From assembly GCA_038227045.1 (NCBI GenBank), contig JBBRQD010000013.1:16833-80832 (forward strand): a stretch of DNA of 64,000 bases. Reading direction: 5' to 3'. How positions within the stretch are numbered: position 1 is the stretch's first letter; every line of letters starts with the position of its first letter. Positions 28,929-38,300 of this stretch are shown here, in pieces. A model generated the notes under the pieces. The model ran no database searches. It saw nothing but the letters and a program-made list of their open reading frames with translations, and had not been told where the DNA came from. A program made the translations under genes and the position numbers. The stretch comes from JANXLS01 sp038227045 (GTDB taxonomy: Bacteria; Planctomycetota; SZUA-567; H5-PLA8).

Positions 28929-29009
28929 CCAGAGCCGCGCACGTCAGTAAGCGGCTTATACTTGCATTCCGAAAAAGTCTTTGCCGCTTACTGACGTGCG
29001 CGGCTCTGG
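28929..29009. repeat. Perfect 27-bp inverted repeat between exbB and exbD
   Basis: Arms at 28929-28955 and 28983-29009 are exact reverse complements (CCAGAGCCGCGCACGTCAGT...), with a 27-bp loop. They occupy most of the exbB-exbD gap, so the operon mRNA would carry a long stem here. Confidence 0.92.
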
Positions 29010-29015
29010 TGTGAG

Positions 29016-29894
29016 TCACTCTGCGTTTGTCGTTTGATGCGATACAGGTGCCGGCGCGGGCGCATTGGGCTTGATATGCACGGTCGGAACGCCCGTCGAT
29101 ACCGGTGCCGCCGATGGAATGCCGGCCACATGCCCGGACGAAATAATGGGTTTGTGCGCAACGGTGTGCTCGGGCACGCTGCCGCTGCTGCGGATCAGCA
29201 TCATGACGCGTTCGACGAAGCGGTCGGTCTTGTCCTGCATCGCGTCAATGCTGGCCAAAAACGCGTTGTACGCAATCACCGCCGGGATCGCCACGGCCAG
29301 ACCCGCAGCCGTCGCAATCAGCGCGGAGGAAATGCCCGAACCGACGCCCGCAAGATTGCTCGTGTCCGATTTGCCGATATGCCGGAACGTATTCAAAATA
29401 CCCCAGACCGTGCCGAACAGCCCGATGAACGGCGTCGCGCTGCCGGCTGTTGCCAGGAAGCCCAGCCCATATTGCAATTTCGAAAAATAGTCGCGCGCGG
29501 TGTGCCGCATGCTCAACTCGATGACTTCTTCGCGCGTCGCGCCGGGATTGATCTTGATGCCACGCGCGTCGGCGGGAACGGCCGCCGCGGCGTTGCGGTT
29601 TTCGAGGGTCAGCATGGCCGCTTTGAAAACCGACATCACCGGAGACTGCCCGGTGCCCGAACCATGCGCCATGGCTTCGCCGAAACTGTCCGCGCCATCG
29701 AAGACCGCCAGGAATTTTTGGCTGTTCCGGCGCGCTTCGAAAAAGCTGAAGAGTTTCCAGAAGATAATCGACCACGAGACCAGCGAGAATCCGATCAGCA
29801 TGTAGAAGACGGATTTTTCGACGCCGCCCGATTCGCTCATCGTTTTACTGAGCATGTCCCAAAGCGTGTCGTCGGCAATTAAAAGAGTTGGCAT
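29016..29894 (-). CDS. exbB: ExbB/TolQ/MotA-type proton channel protein
   Basis: 292 aa, three membrane helices. First helix SVFYMLIGFSLVSWSIIFWKLF. The central block is FLATAGSATPFIGLFGTVWGILNTFRHIG, the family signature around the second helix. Third helix ALIATAAGLAVAIPAVIAYNAF. A Pro/Ala-rich cytoplasmic tail of ~50 residues is longer than usual. ATG at 29894 is used; a later Met is possible. Works with ExbD downstream. Confidence 0.93.
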   Translation of the reverse strand: MPTLLIADDTLWDMLSKTMSESGGVEKSVFYMLIGFSLVSWSIIFWKLFSFFEARRNSQKFLAVFDGADSFGEAMAHGSGTGQSPVMSVFKAAMLTLENRNAAAAVPADARGIKINPGATREEVIELSMRHTARDYFSKLQYGLGFLATAGSATPFIGLFGTVWGILNTFRHIGKSDTSNLAGVGSGISSALIATAAGLAVAIPAVIAYNAFLASIDAMQDKTDRFVERVMMLIRSSGSVPEHTVAHKPIISSGHVAGIPSAAPVSTGVPTVHIKPNAPAPAPVSHQTTNAE

Positions 29895-30085
29895 GAGCGC
29901 TTCCGAATTCGGGTTTCAAGTTCTGAAATCAAAACGACTATCCTACACCAATTCGAGTTCATTCGCGTGGAATGCGCTCGATGTCCTTCTCAAAAATGCG
30001 TTCAATACTCAAACAGACGTACCCAGCCCAGGTATCTTGAAATTTCCTGCTTTAATGTCGAATTGCATTCAAGCCACTTGCCGTT

Positions 30086-30113
30086 GCTAACCGCTAACCG
30101 CTAACCGCTAACT
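30086..30113. repeat. GCTAACC x4 heptad array at the end of the HlyD-type gene
   Basis: Three exact copies of GCTAACC and a fourth with one change lie directly behind the stop codon. On the mRNA strand they read GGTTAGC. The 220-bp gap to exbB has no gene. No inverted partner seen. Confidence 0.85.
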
Positions 30114-30114
30114 C

Positions 30115-31425
30115 CTATTTCCCCGTCGCATCGATAAACACATCGACCTGCTGCCCGACGTACAGCACGGTATTGGAATCGGCGACCTTGTAAATGACTT
30201 CAAGCACGCGCGTGTCGACCATTTCGTGCTGGCTGTTTGTCAGGGATCGTTTTGGGATGATGAAGGGATCGACACGGACAAATTCCAATGGAATCCGAAT
30301 CGAATTGATCCCTTTGGGGAGCGCGATGGCTTTCACTCCCGGCCCCGGTTTGAAACGCGGCGCGTCGAATTCGTCGATGCCCGCCCGGACGTGCAGCGGC
30401 TCGATGACGCCAAGGACAATCGGCGCGCTTTCGGGCTCGGGCGCCAATGCCATGGCGTATTCGCCCATTCTCAAATTGACGCGCAGGACCGTCGCGTCAA
30501 GCGGCGCGCGAACCGTGTGGCGCGCGATTTCACGCTGAATGCGATCGACTTCCGCTTGAGCCGTGGCCACGCCGGCCGCGGCTTCGGCGACGTTGGCCTT
30601 GGCCTCGCCCACGGCCACTTTCGCTTCCTCCACGGATGCTTTGGATTTGTCGACGTCCGGCTGCCATGCGCCCGCCAAAAAGGTGTTCAAGTCGGCTTGA
30701 GCGGACTGTAGCGCGGCCTCCGCGGTCTTGACTCGCGCCTTCGTTGTGGCCACGTTTGTCTGGGCAGTGGCGAGTCTGGCTTTATCGAGTTGCAATTGGA
30801 ACCGCGCGCGCGAAGTCAATTGCTGAGCGGACGCGCCGTCGATTTCGGTCTTCTCCAAGCGCGTCAATTCGGTTTGCGAATCGGCGACGGTGATGGGCAG
30901 TTGTGCCGCCGTGGCCTCGGCCTCGATAACCGCGTTTTTAGCCTCCAGCACAGCGGCGTCGGCCTGAGCCACTTTGGCGCGCAGACCCGGTTCATCCTCT
31001 TTGCGCCGGAAGGCGGTCACGCGATTCAAGTCCGCCGTGGCGCTGAGCACCGCCGCCTCGGAACGTGCGGCCGTCGCTTCGAATCTTTTGACGGTCGCCT
31101 CGGCCTTTCGGACAGCGGCTTCTGCGGCGATGCGCTGATGGTCCAGGGATCGCGCGTCGATCTCGAAGAGTTTGTCGCCCTTCTTTACTTTATCGTGCTG
31201 CTTGACAAACACGCCGGTGACCATGCCCGGATCGGGAACCCCGATCACGATGTTTTCGCTGGACGGTTCGACCAGCCCCGACGCCGCGATGCCCTTGTCG
31301 AATGGATTGCGCACCGGATCGGCCTGCAGCGGCGGCACGGGTATCGGCGCGACGCTGCGTTGCGCTTGAACGATGCCAAAGACAGCGCCCACCACGGCCA
31401 AAACCGCGATCATCCATTTCCACAT
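30115..31425 (-). CDS. HlyD/RND-type periplasmic adaptor protein
   Basis: About 436 aa from ATG at 31425 (MWKWMIAVLAVVGAVFG, a signal anchor); ATG codons at 31452 and 31461 would add up to 12 residues. Lipoyl/barrel-sandwich halves flank a long coiled coil: GLVEPSSENIVIGVPDPGMV, then about 200 residues of Ala/Glu/Lys heptads, then IARHTVRAPLDATVLRVNLR and a beta-barrel end with VGQQVDVFID. Such proteins link an inner-membrane pump to an outer-membrane channel. No ABC, RND or MFS partner adjoins it; the partner may be elsewhere or lost. A GGTTAGC array follows the stop. Confidence 0.9.
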   Translation of the reverse strand: MWKWMIAVLAVVGAVFGIVQAQRSVAPIPVPPLQADPVRNPFDKGIAASGLVEPSSENIVIGVPDPGMVTGVFVKQHDKVKKGDKLFEIDARSLDHQRIAAEAAVRKAEATVKRFEATAARSEAAVLSATADLNRVTAFRRKEDEPGLRAKVAQADAAVLEAKNAVIEAEATAAQLPITVADSQTELTRLEKTEIDGASAQQLTSRARFQLQLDKARLATAQTNVATTKARVKTAEAALQSAQADLNTFLAGAWQPDVDKSKASVEEAKVAVGEAKANVAEAAAGVATAQAEVDRIQREIARHTVRAPLDATVLRVNLRMGEYAMALAPEPESAPIVLGVIEPLHVRAGIDEFDAPRFKPGPGVKAIALPKGINSIRIPLEFVRVDPFIIPKRSLTNSQHEMVDTRVLEVIYKVADSNTVLYVGQQVDVFIDATGK

Positions 31426-31556
31426 GAGCGATAAAGATCCCCGAGTTTCCATGCACAACATTCAATTCACAGCAGATTCTATTGTCGAATGTGTTGATAT
31501 CAAACGAGGTTTGGACGAACAAATAGATGTGTCGATCGCAGCGTTATCATCGAGAT

Positions 31557-32498
31557 TCATGCTTCGCGTTGCGAAAGCCATTTGCGCAGCAACCCGCCGG
31601 GAAAAACCAGCAGGAACGCGACCATTGCAGGGATTGAGAGATCGATTCCGCCAAAGATTAGCAACATGGCCGAGTCTAGAAGGCAGTATCCTTTGACTCC
31701 CGCGAGTACCAAGCCGCGAGCGGCTTCAGGTGAACCTGTTCCAAGCAGCGTTCGCGTGCGTGCAGCAAGCTGGCAAAACAAAACCGCAATCGCCAAAAAC
31801 CTCAATCCATTCAGGACGTTCACAGGCGACCACTTCGCGTTCAAAGCAATCAGTCCCGCCGCAACCAATCCAGCCATCGTAAAAATCCATCCGAGCACCA
31901 GCGCGCCACGACTCTTGCCCTCTTCCTCTTGAGCCGAAAACGCCGTCACGCCCGCGCCATAAAGCCCCGATGCAATCGCCGGCAGCCACGGCAATCCCCA
32001 CACCGGCGCGGTGCGCAGCGTCTCCAGCGCTTCCGACGAATTGTACGCCGCGCTCATGCCCAGCAGCACATTCGAAAAACGGCACACGCCCAGCGCCAGC
32101 GGCCCGGCCAGCGTCCGGCCTTTGCACACGAAATCGTAGGCGACGATCGCCGCCGACAACACCGCCGCGACGATCAGCGTCGAGCGCCCTGTCCACGCCG
32201 CGATTTGAATTCCCGCCAGCATCAGTCCGCACGCGCACAGGATCGCGCCGCGCAGCGGCACCGCACCCGACGGAATCGGCCGGCCGGGGCGCACGCGCGC
32301 GTCTTCCTCGCGGTCGGCGATGTCGTTGAACGCCATCCCCGAAAGATACAGCGCCGCCGACGTCGCGCACAGCGCGGCAAACACAGCCCAATCCGGCATG
32401 CCATGCACGGCATAATTGGTTAAAAAATAACCGGCGATAATGTCGGCGAATGCCGTGAAAACGTTGGGCAGGCGAATCAGGCGAAGGTATGCGATCAC
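31557..32498 (-). CDS. UbiA-family prenyltransferase
   Basis: 313 aa, eight or nine membrane helices. The first Asp-rich motif is NDIADREEDARVRPGRPIPSG (NDxxDxxxD), which binds prenyl diphosphate through Mg2+. The second expected acidic motif is weak (AYDFVCKG). These enzymes attach prenyl chains to quinone precursors, haem, chlorophyll or sugars. The acceptor cannot be inferred; relatives of this type in environmental bacteria are often labelled SCO1-like or 4-hydroxybenzoate transferases. A terminator separates it from the pilus-like genes upstream. Confidence 0.9.
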   Translation of the reverse strand: MIAYLRLIRLPNVFTAFADIIAGYFLTNYAVHGMPDWAVFAALCATSAALYLSGMAFNDIADREEDARVRPGRPIPSGAVPLRGAILCACGLMLAGIQIAAWTGRSTLIVAAVLSAAIVAYDFVCKGRTLAGPLALGVCRFSNVLLGMSAAYNSSEALETLRTAPVWGLPWLPAIASGLYGAGVTAFSAQEEEGKSRGALVLGWIFTMAGLVAAGLIALNAKWSPVNVLNGLRFLAIAVLFCQLAARTRTLLGTGSPEAARGLVLAGVKGYCLLDSAMLLIFGGIDLSIPAMVAFLLVFPGGLLRKWLSQREA

Positions 32499-32509
32499 AT
32501 TTAATCCAG

Positions 32510-32542
32510 AAAAAAACTCAAGCCCCCATTACTGGAGGCTTG
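32510..32542 (-). terminator. Rho-independent terminator behind the Asn-tail pilus protein gene
   Basis: On the minus strand the stem CAAGCCTCC / GGGGGCTTG (one mismatch) with a short loop is followed by AGTTTTTTTC. It lies 35 bp after the stop of the Asn-rich protein and 12 bp before the UbiA start, closing the pilus-like operon. Confidence 0.8.
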
Positions 32543-32576
32543 GTGGAGTCAGCGTTCAGAGTCGGCACCCACTGCA

Positions 32577-33461
32577 TCAAAAGCCCGTATTCATGTTGTT
32601 ATTGGAATTATTTCCGCCGCGCTTACGTCCGTTGTTTCGCCCGTTATTATTATTGTTATTGTTGTTATTATTGTTGTTGGCGTTGTTATTGGTCTGCTTC
32701 GGTGGCGCTGCTTTAGGTGCTGCGGGCGCTGCCGCGGGCGTCGGTTTTGCTTCCTTGGCAAGAGGTTTCTTCTTGACCGGTTTTTCTTCGTCGCCGGTAT
32801 CGCCGCCGCCACTGCCATCGTCCGCGAAGCTCAAATCGCGCGCGACGAACACGCGATCTTTGTCATCGGTGACCCAAATCGCCTGTTTTTCTATCTTCGT
32901 TACCGTGTATTTGAAATCTTCCATATAGTCGCCGACCTTGACCTGTATGGTTTTGTCGTCTTTATCTTTCAATAGCGCATAAGTGATTCCATTCATTCTG
33001 GCTACCGCAGAAAATTTCACTTTCGCGACGACGTCGTTTATGCCAAACCTATTGGGATCCTCTTCGACATTTTTAACTATCGGCTGTGGCTCGGGGGGCG
33101 GCGGGGCAACTGGCTGTGCCGGAATAGGGGCCGGTGCTTTTACGCCCTCGGTACCCGGCTTCGCAATCTTAGGCACCGAAACGAAATCATCAATCGGTTC
33201 GAACGGATTCTTTCGATCGCGGTTCACCGCGACATCTCCAAATTTACCAGTCTCTAAATAAGGTATTACATTCGCCATGCGCGTGTCGAGTTTATCGGGT
33301 GTCAGCGGAGCGGGAATGGGCAGGGGGGTTACCGGCGTGGTCACTTCCAGCGCCACCGGCTGCGACGCGAAAAAATTGTACGAGCTCCCGGCCAGCAGCA
33401 ATGCCGCCACCAGTAAGACCAACTTCTCTTTATTGAATCCGTATGAGGCTTGCCGCTTCAT
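32577..33461 (-). CDS. PilP/GspC-like inner-membrane pilus assembly protein with Asn-rich tail
   Basis: 294 aa. One membrane helix (LVLLVAALLLAGSSYNF), a Pro-rich linker (residues ~40-135), then a beta-domain (VKFSAVARMNGITYALL, IQVKVGDYMEDFKYTVTKIE, IWVTDDKDRVFVARDLSF) of the PilP/GspC periplasmic type. After a Lys/Pro/Ala stretch the last ~37 residues are almost all Asn with a few Gly and Arg (12 Asn in a row), encoded by a TTR-triplet run. The upstream 458-aa protein carries a matching module. Probable inner-membrane subunit that docks to the secretin; assignment rests on context and fold pattern. Confidence 0.75.
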   Translation of the reverse strand: MKRQASYGFNKEKLVLLVAALLLAGSSYNFFASQPVALEVTTPVTPLPIPAPLTPDKLDTRMANVIPYLETGKFGDVAVNRDRKNPFEPIDDFVSVPKIAKPGTEGVKAPAPIPAQPVAPPPPEPQPIVKNVEEDPNRFGINDVVAKVKFSAVARMNGITYALLKDKDDKTIQVKVGDYMEDFKYTVTKIEKQAIWVTDDKDRVFVARDLSFADDGSGGGDTGDEEKPVKKKPLAKEAKPTPAAAPAAPKAAPPKQTNNNANNNNNNNNNNNNGRNNGRKRGGNNSNNNMNTGF

Positions 33462-33558
33462 GGTTGTTCGACCTTTATATAATCAGTATAACCCGTATGT
33501 ACTCAAATTGCACCTATCAGACTTCGGAATTGCTGCGTACCTCAAATCCCTCGCCCGA

Positions 33559-34935
33559 TCATTGCGGCGGCTTTGCGGCTCCACCCAGCACGCGGCGCCC
33601 CGGTCTGTTGCCCACCGGCTTATTCACTTCCTTTTTCTTTTGATAAAATCCGCCGGGTTTTTCAATCGGGTCGAAAAAGTCCATTCCGGCCGCGATCATC
33701 GTCACCAGAATTTGCTCCGATCTTTCCGGAAAACGCCGCTTCACCTGCAAGTCGTTGGCGTCCGTTCTAAATTCTTTCAGTTCCGTCTTATCGCGGTTGC
33801 TGTGTTCAAAGGACGGTGAAAGAATTTCAAGCTGCCGGAACACCAGGAACTGCCCTTCCAGCACGATAACCGGATTGCCGTGTTCGTCGGCGAAAGTGAT
33901 GCCGAGCGGGTCGATCTTCGTCACCGTATATTTGTAGTCGGGAAGATAGTCGCCAACCTTTACATCCATTGTCTTGCCGCTATCGCGAAATTTCAATTGC
34001 GGCATGCGCGGGCCGTTGACGGGCGGATTCCACGCGGAGTTGATCGGCGTAACACCCGTGAATTCCAAGTTGGGATCCTTGGGCGTCCGGACCGAATGCA
34101 TGAATTGGATAAACGTATTCGTGTCGCAGATCAACTGAATCTTGACCGGGTATTCCTGGATGAAAACAGGCCACGATTCGACGTTGAATTTTCGAAATTT
34201 CGCGCTGCTGGGGTTTTTTTCAGCCGGATCGTATTTCGGATTCGGGATCAGCGCCGTCGGTCCGGTCGTCTCCGAATCGCGCGGCTCCACCAGCATGATG
34301 CGCATGTACGCCTCGGGCTTGAAACCGAGGCTGCGCTCGCGATTCTCCTCGGCCAGTTTCGCCTGAATGCACAGATCGATAATCCTTTCGGCAATATACA
34401 ATTCGCGCAGAAATTCCAACGCTTTATCCCGGTCGGGAATATTGCCGGAGATCCGCTTGAAACCGATGTCCGCATCGTCGACTTCCACATGCGCGTTCTT
34501 GCAGGCGATCTCCACTACGTTTCGGTGGTTCTCCCAGGTTTTTCGGAAATAAAGCCCGGGGTCGCGCTCGTCAGTCTCCGTCCACGTCGGATAGGCAATG
34601 CGATTGGCACTTTGCTTTTCTTCGATCTTTGCTTTCGTGAACTCGTTCGCATCATCGTACAGCTTCTTCAGCCCTTCGATGGGATGATCGTCGCCGGAGG
34701 AAATGTTGGGCTCCCCGCGTTCGCCGTAATGAACCGGCTGAATGGGCGAGTGGTACGTGTCATAGTTGCCACCCGTCGTTTTTAAATTTGCGCGCGCATT
34801 GGATTCCTGTTCCGCCAGAGCCGAATAACCGGCGAGACCCAGCCATCCCGCCGGCCAAAAGTACACCACTCCGAAGATCACCGCCCCGATGATCGCGCCG
34901 TTCACCAGCCGTTGATCCGACTTGTCCAATGCCAT
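33559..34935 (-). CDS. Inner-membrane pilus assembly platform protein (PilO/Amuc_1100-like)
   Basis: 458 aa. One N-terminal membrane helix (AIIGAVIFGVVYFWPAGWLG), a predicted coiled region, a middle alpha/beta domain (FNVESWPVFIQEYPVKIQLICDTNTFIQFMHSV, reminiscent of PilO-type ferredoxin-like folds), then a PilP-like module (MDVKVGDYLPDYKYTVTKID ... VIVLEGQFLVFR) near residues 325-370, and a basic tail. Its place behind a PilM-PilN fusion and before the PilP-like gene matches PilMNOP order. The fusion of PilO- and PilP-like parts is an inference from sequence pattern. Confidence 0.7.
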   Translation of the reverse strand: MALDKSDQRLVNGAIIGAVIFGVVYFWPAGWLGLAGYSALAEQESNARANLKTTGGNYDTYHSPIQPVHYGERGEPNISSGDDHPIEGLKKLYDDANEFTKAKIEEKQSANRIAYPTWTETDERDPGLYFRKTWENHRNVVEIACKNAHVEVDDADIGFKRISGNIPDRDKALEFLRELYIAERIIDLCIQAKLAEENRERSLGFKPEAYMRIMLVEPRDSETTGPTALIPNPKYDPAEKNPSSAKFRKFNVESWPVFIQEYPVKIQLICDTNTFIQFMHSVRTPKDPNLEFTGVTPINSAWNPPVNGPRMPQLKFRDSGKTMDVKVGDYLPDYKYTVTKIDPLGITFADEHGNPVIVLEGQFLVFRQLEILSPSFEHSNRDKTELKEFRTDANDLQVKRRFPERSEQILVTMIAAGMDFFDPIEKPGGFYQKKKEVNKPVGNRPGRRVLGGAAKPPQ

Positions 34936-34985
34936 GGCGTTTCGTCCTGTTTAAACAACCCTAATTCAGTCGTTGCTTTCGCTCC

Positions 34986-35243
34986 CATCCCGAAGGGATT
35001 GAAAGCGATTAGCCGGTGGTTGAGGCCGTACGCGGCCGACACCACCGGATTCAATTCAAAATCGTCCTGCACCCCGGCAGGGGTGTCAGCCTGGACTTGC
35101 CGTAACAATCCAAGCTGTATTTTGTGCGTTTCGAACTTTGCTGGCACCCTTCCAGGGTGCGGCACTTTTGTCTCGTCTATTCCGGTGGTGTCGGCCGGGT
35201 ACGGCCTCAACCACCGGCTAATCGCTGGCATCCCTCCGGGATG
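34986..35243. repeat. Composite 258-bp palindrome of four hairpin modules
   Basis: Left half 34986-35090, right half 35141-35243, mirror images. Outer module: CATCCC-gaa-GGGAT followed by a CCGGTGGT...ACCACCGG stem (34986-35048 and, inverted, 35181-35243; few mismatches over ~63 bp). Inner module: a CACCCCGGCAGGGGTG-type stem (35070-35085 and, inverted, 35144-35160). The unmatched centre is ~50 bp. It fills the 411-bp gap between the PilM gene and the next pilus gene; the rest of that gap holds nothing recognisable. Confidence 0.9.
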
Positions 35244-35346
35244 ACGGCAATTCAACCGTTTGCGTTGACGAGTCACTGCTATTTCAAATCACCATGCATC
35301 GACCTCGAAGTCACCGGCAAATTAAGGCGCGTCCGATGTCGCACAA

Positions 35347-38300
35347 TCATTGTTTCGCGTCCTTGGGAACTTTCTCGGGAGCCACGGCCGGCTCGTCCGG
35401 CACCACATAAACAGGCTTGCGCTTCGGTTCCGGCACGGCCGGCTGATTGTTTGGGACCGCCGGTATCAATGGCCGCGCAGGTACCGGAGTGGCTATTACG
35501 GGTCGCGCCGGGATTACTGGATTGATCGGTTGCGCTGCGGGCCGCGCCGGTTGAACGTCCTGAATCGGCTGCTCGACCAGACCGGGCTGCGGTTGATTCT
35601 GACGAACTGCGGGTACCAAAGGCGGCGTGACTGGAGCTTGCGGCACAAATGGATTTGCGCGCGGATTCGCGGGCAGAACCGCCGGCGGATTGACCGGAAC
35701 GATTGGTTTTCCTACAGGAGTTTTCGGCACATCTTTCTTGACGTTCCTTTTATCGCCGGCGTTCTTCGGATTTGTCGTATCGGTCTTAGCAGTTGCGTCC
35801 TTTGCTGCCGCCGCAGTGTACGCTTCGAGCACGAATTCCTTGAGATACAATCCGCCATTCAAGTTATCTTCTTTGCTGATCCAAATCGGACGAATGTCCT
35901 TGAATAAATTCGCGGGGTTGTCCGGGTCCAGCGGAAATGGCACCAGTTTGTCGTAAAAATCCTGGATCGGCTTGATCAGGCTTTCCTTCTGTTTGCCGCG
36001 CGCAAACCCCCGCAAATAAACGCGCCGTTGCGCCAGGAACGAGTCCGGTTCCTTGTTGGCTTCTGGCGGCTTGCCGCCTTCCGATGTGGTGGCCTCGGCC
36101 ATCACCACGGCAGGCATGGTCGTGGAGATCGAAGTCAGATAAATGTCGTCCTGGATGCGCTGCTTGCTCTTCAATTCCGCCAGCAGATTCAGGAAATAAT
36201 CCCCGGACTGGACGTTGTCGGTGATCGTCTTGAGCCGGTGGCGCAATTCGTTATTCTCTTTTTCCTGCTTTTTAACGGCGTCGTTTTGAGTCCGCGCGAG
36301 TTTGAACGCCTCGTCTGCGCGCGTGAAGTTTTCGTTGAGCGCGTCGGTATTTCTGTACGGCGTGTAAACCAGCAGCCCCAGCGCCAGCGCCGCGGCGCCC
36401 GCCGCGTAATAGTGGTACGCGCCGCGCGCCCAGAACTCGCGGCGATTTTTGATCGACTGCGGCAGAAGCTGGAAATTGAACGAGCCCTTTCGCAGGTCGC
36501 TCAGCGCAAGCCCTAGCGCCACACCCAGCGTGTGCTGTTCGCCGCGCAGCGCTTCCGCCGCGGCGGGACTTAAGCGGGCCAGCGACAGATTGCGCAGCGG
36601 TTCCAGCATCTGCACTTCGACGCGCAGACGCCGGCCCATGAATTCCGGCAAGCCTTTCAGTTTGCTGCCGCCGCCGGTGATATACAAGCGGTCGAGTTTC
36701 ATCTGCGGCTGCTTGGCCTGCTGCTTGGCGTTGAGCATCACGTTTTCAACCGCCGCGCACAGCACCGCGGCTTCGCGAACGAGCGCGGCCGTCGTCTGCC
36801 GTTTGCGCCTGTCTTTGTCGTCGTTCAAGGCCGGCGTGCCGCTCGAACTTGCGGAAAGATCCGCAATCTCCTGCGACGCTCCGCCGGAGGGCGCAGCGTT
36901 TTCGGAAGCGCTTTTTGCGCCGTCGTTCACTGGCATCAGATCGACGCTGGCTTGCGGCACTGGAGGCGCAACGTATTGAGTTGCGGTCAGCGGCGAAGGC
37001 TTGAGCCCGGCGCTATTCGGCGCATCTTTCTTTTCGTCGTCGATCGGCTGCAACTCAAAATCATCCAACGCGGCGGGCGCGGCCGCGGCAACGGGAACCG
37101 GCTTGGGCGCGACAGGCACGGGCGCGGCACTTGCAGCAGACGCGGCGGGCGTTCGAACAACCTTGAGGGGTGCGGACGGCGTTGTATCCAATTCGAGCTC
37201 TTCCAGCGAAGGGGCCGAGTAATCGCTGGGGATCATCACCATCGCGGCAGGCAATTTTTGTGATTGCGCAGGGCTGGGAGCGACAGCCGAACTCGCTGGA
37301 CCCGGAGCAGGTTGCGGTGCTCCTGCCGGAGATTGTCCCGATGGGGCGGCTAGTGGCACAGCGGGTTTGATCTGCGATCCCGCCGGACTTCCTGGAGTGG
37401 GGGAAGGGCGGACGTTCATTTTCGGACCGTCCGGTACGCGCGCGCGCCGCGATTCTTCGCTGCCACCAGCGGGCGCAACAGCCCCTGCGCTCGGCACAGG
37501 AACGATCCCCGAACGCGCCGGCGCGCCGCTCGGATTTACACCGGATGAACCGGCTGCGTCGGGAGTCTGAATACCTGGGACGACGTTCGACGCGCCGGGT
37601 TTGCCCGGCATGCTCGAGCGCGGAAGGCTCAACGTCGCGCCGGTGCGCTGCAAGCGCGGGCGGGCAGTCGTGCTTCCCGCCGCCGGCGGTGCATCGAAAA
37701 CGATCTCTGCGGTCGTCTTCTTCAAATCGTCCGCTTCGGACCAATCGAGCTTTAAATCGTCCGCCAAATTTTGAGTGAACCTTCGGCCGCCGCCCAGCAG
37801 AGTGCGCGCATAATACAGCGCGCCATTCTTGCAGATCAGCACCGTCAAATCGTCGGCGCCTATGTCGGCCACCGCCACCGTCTTATCCGCGTCGAAGCCG
37901 TGCCCGTGGTAATACGCGCTGTACAAAGCAAGCGCTTCCAGATCGATCTCGATTTCGCCCAGCCCGCCGGACTTCGCTTGTCCGAGCAGTTCGGTGGCGT
38001 AGCTTTCACGGCACATGCCGATGATCACCGTGTACTGTCCGTTGGATTCGGGCACGTCCATGATGTGGTAGTCGGAGCAATTGGCCTCCTTCTCTTCGGC
38101 GCGTTCTTCGACCTCGTATTTGACAAGCATCTCCAGACGCCACGGTGGAACCGGCGGAATTTGAAGATAGCGGATCGAGGTTCTGCCACCCGACGCGCCG
38201 ACGCGGCGGGTCTCCGCGCGCAACCGCGCGCTGCGCACCAATTCCCGCAGCTTTTCGCCGATCGCCAGCGCACGATCCGGGCTTTCCGCCATGCGGGTGA

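Noticed and set aside
32500..32545. The A-run and stem before UbiA as a promoter
   Set aside because: Stem followed by a T-run on the minus strand fits a terminator of the upstream gene better.
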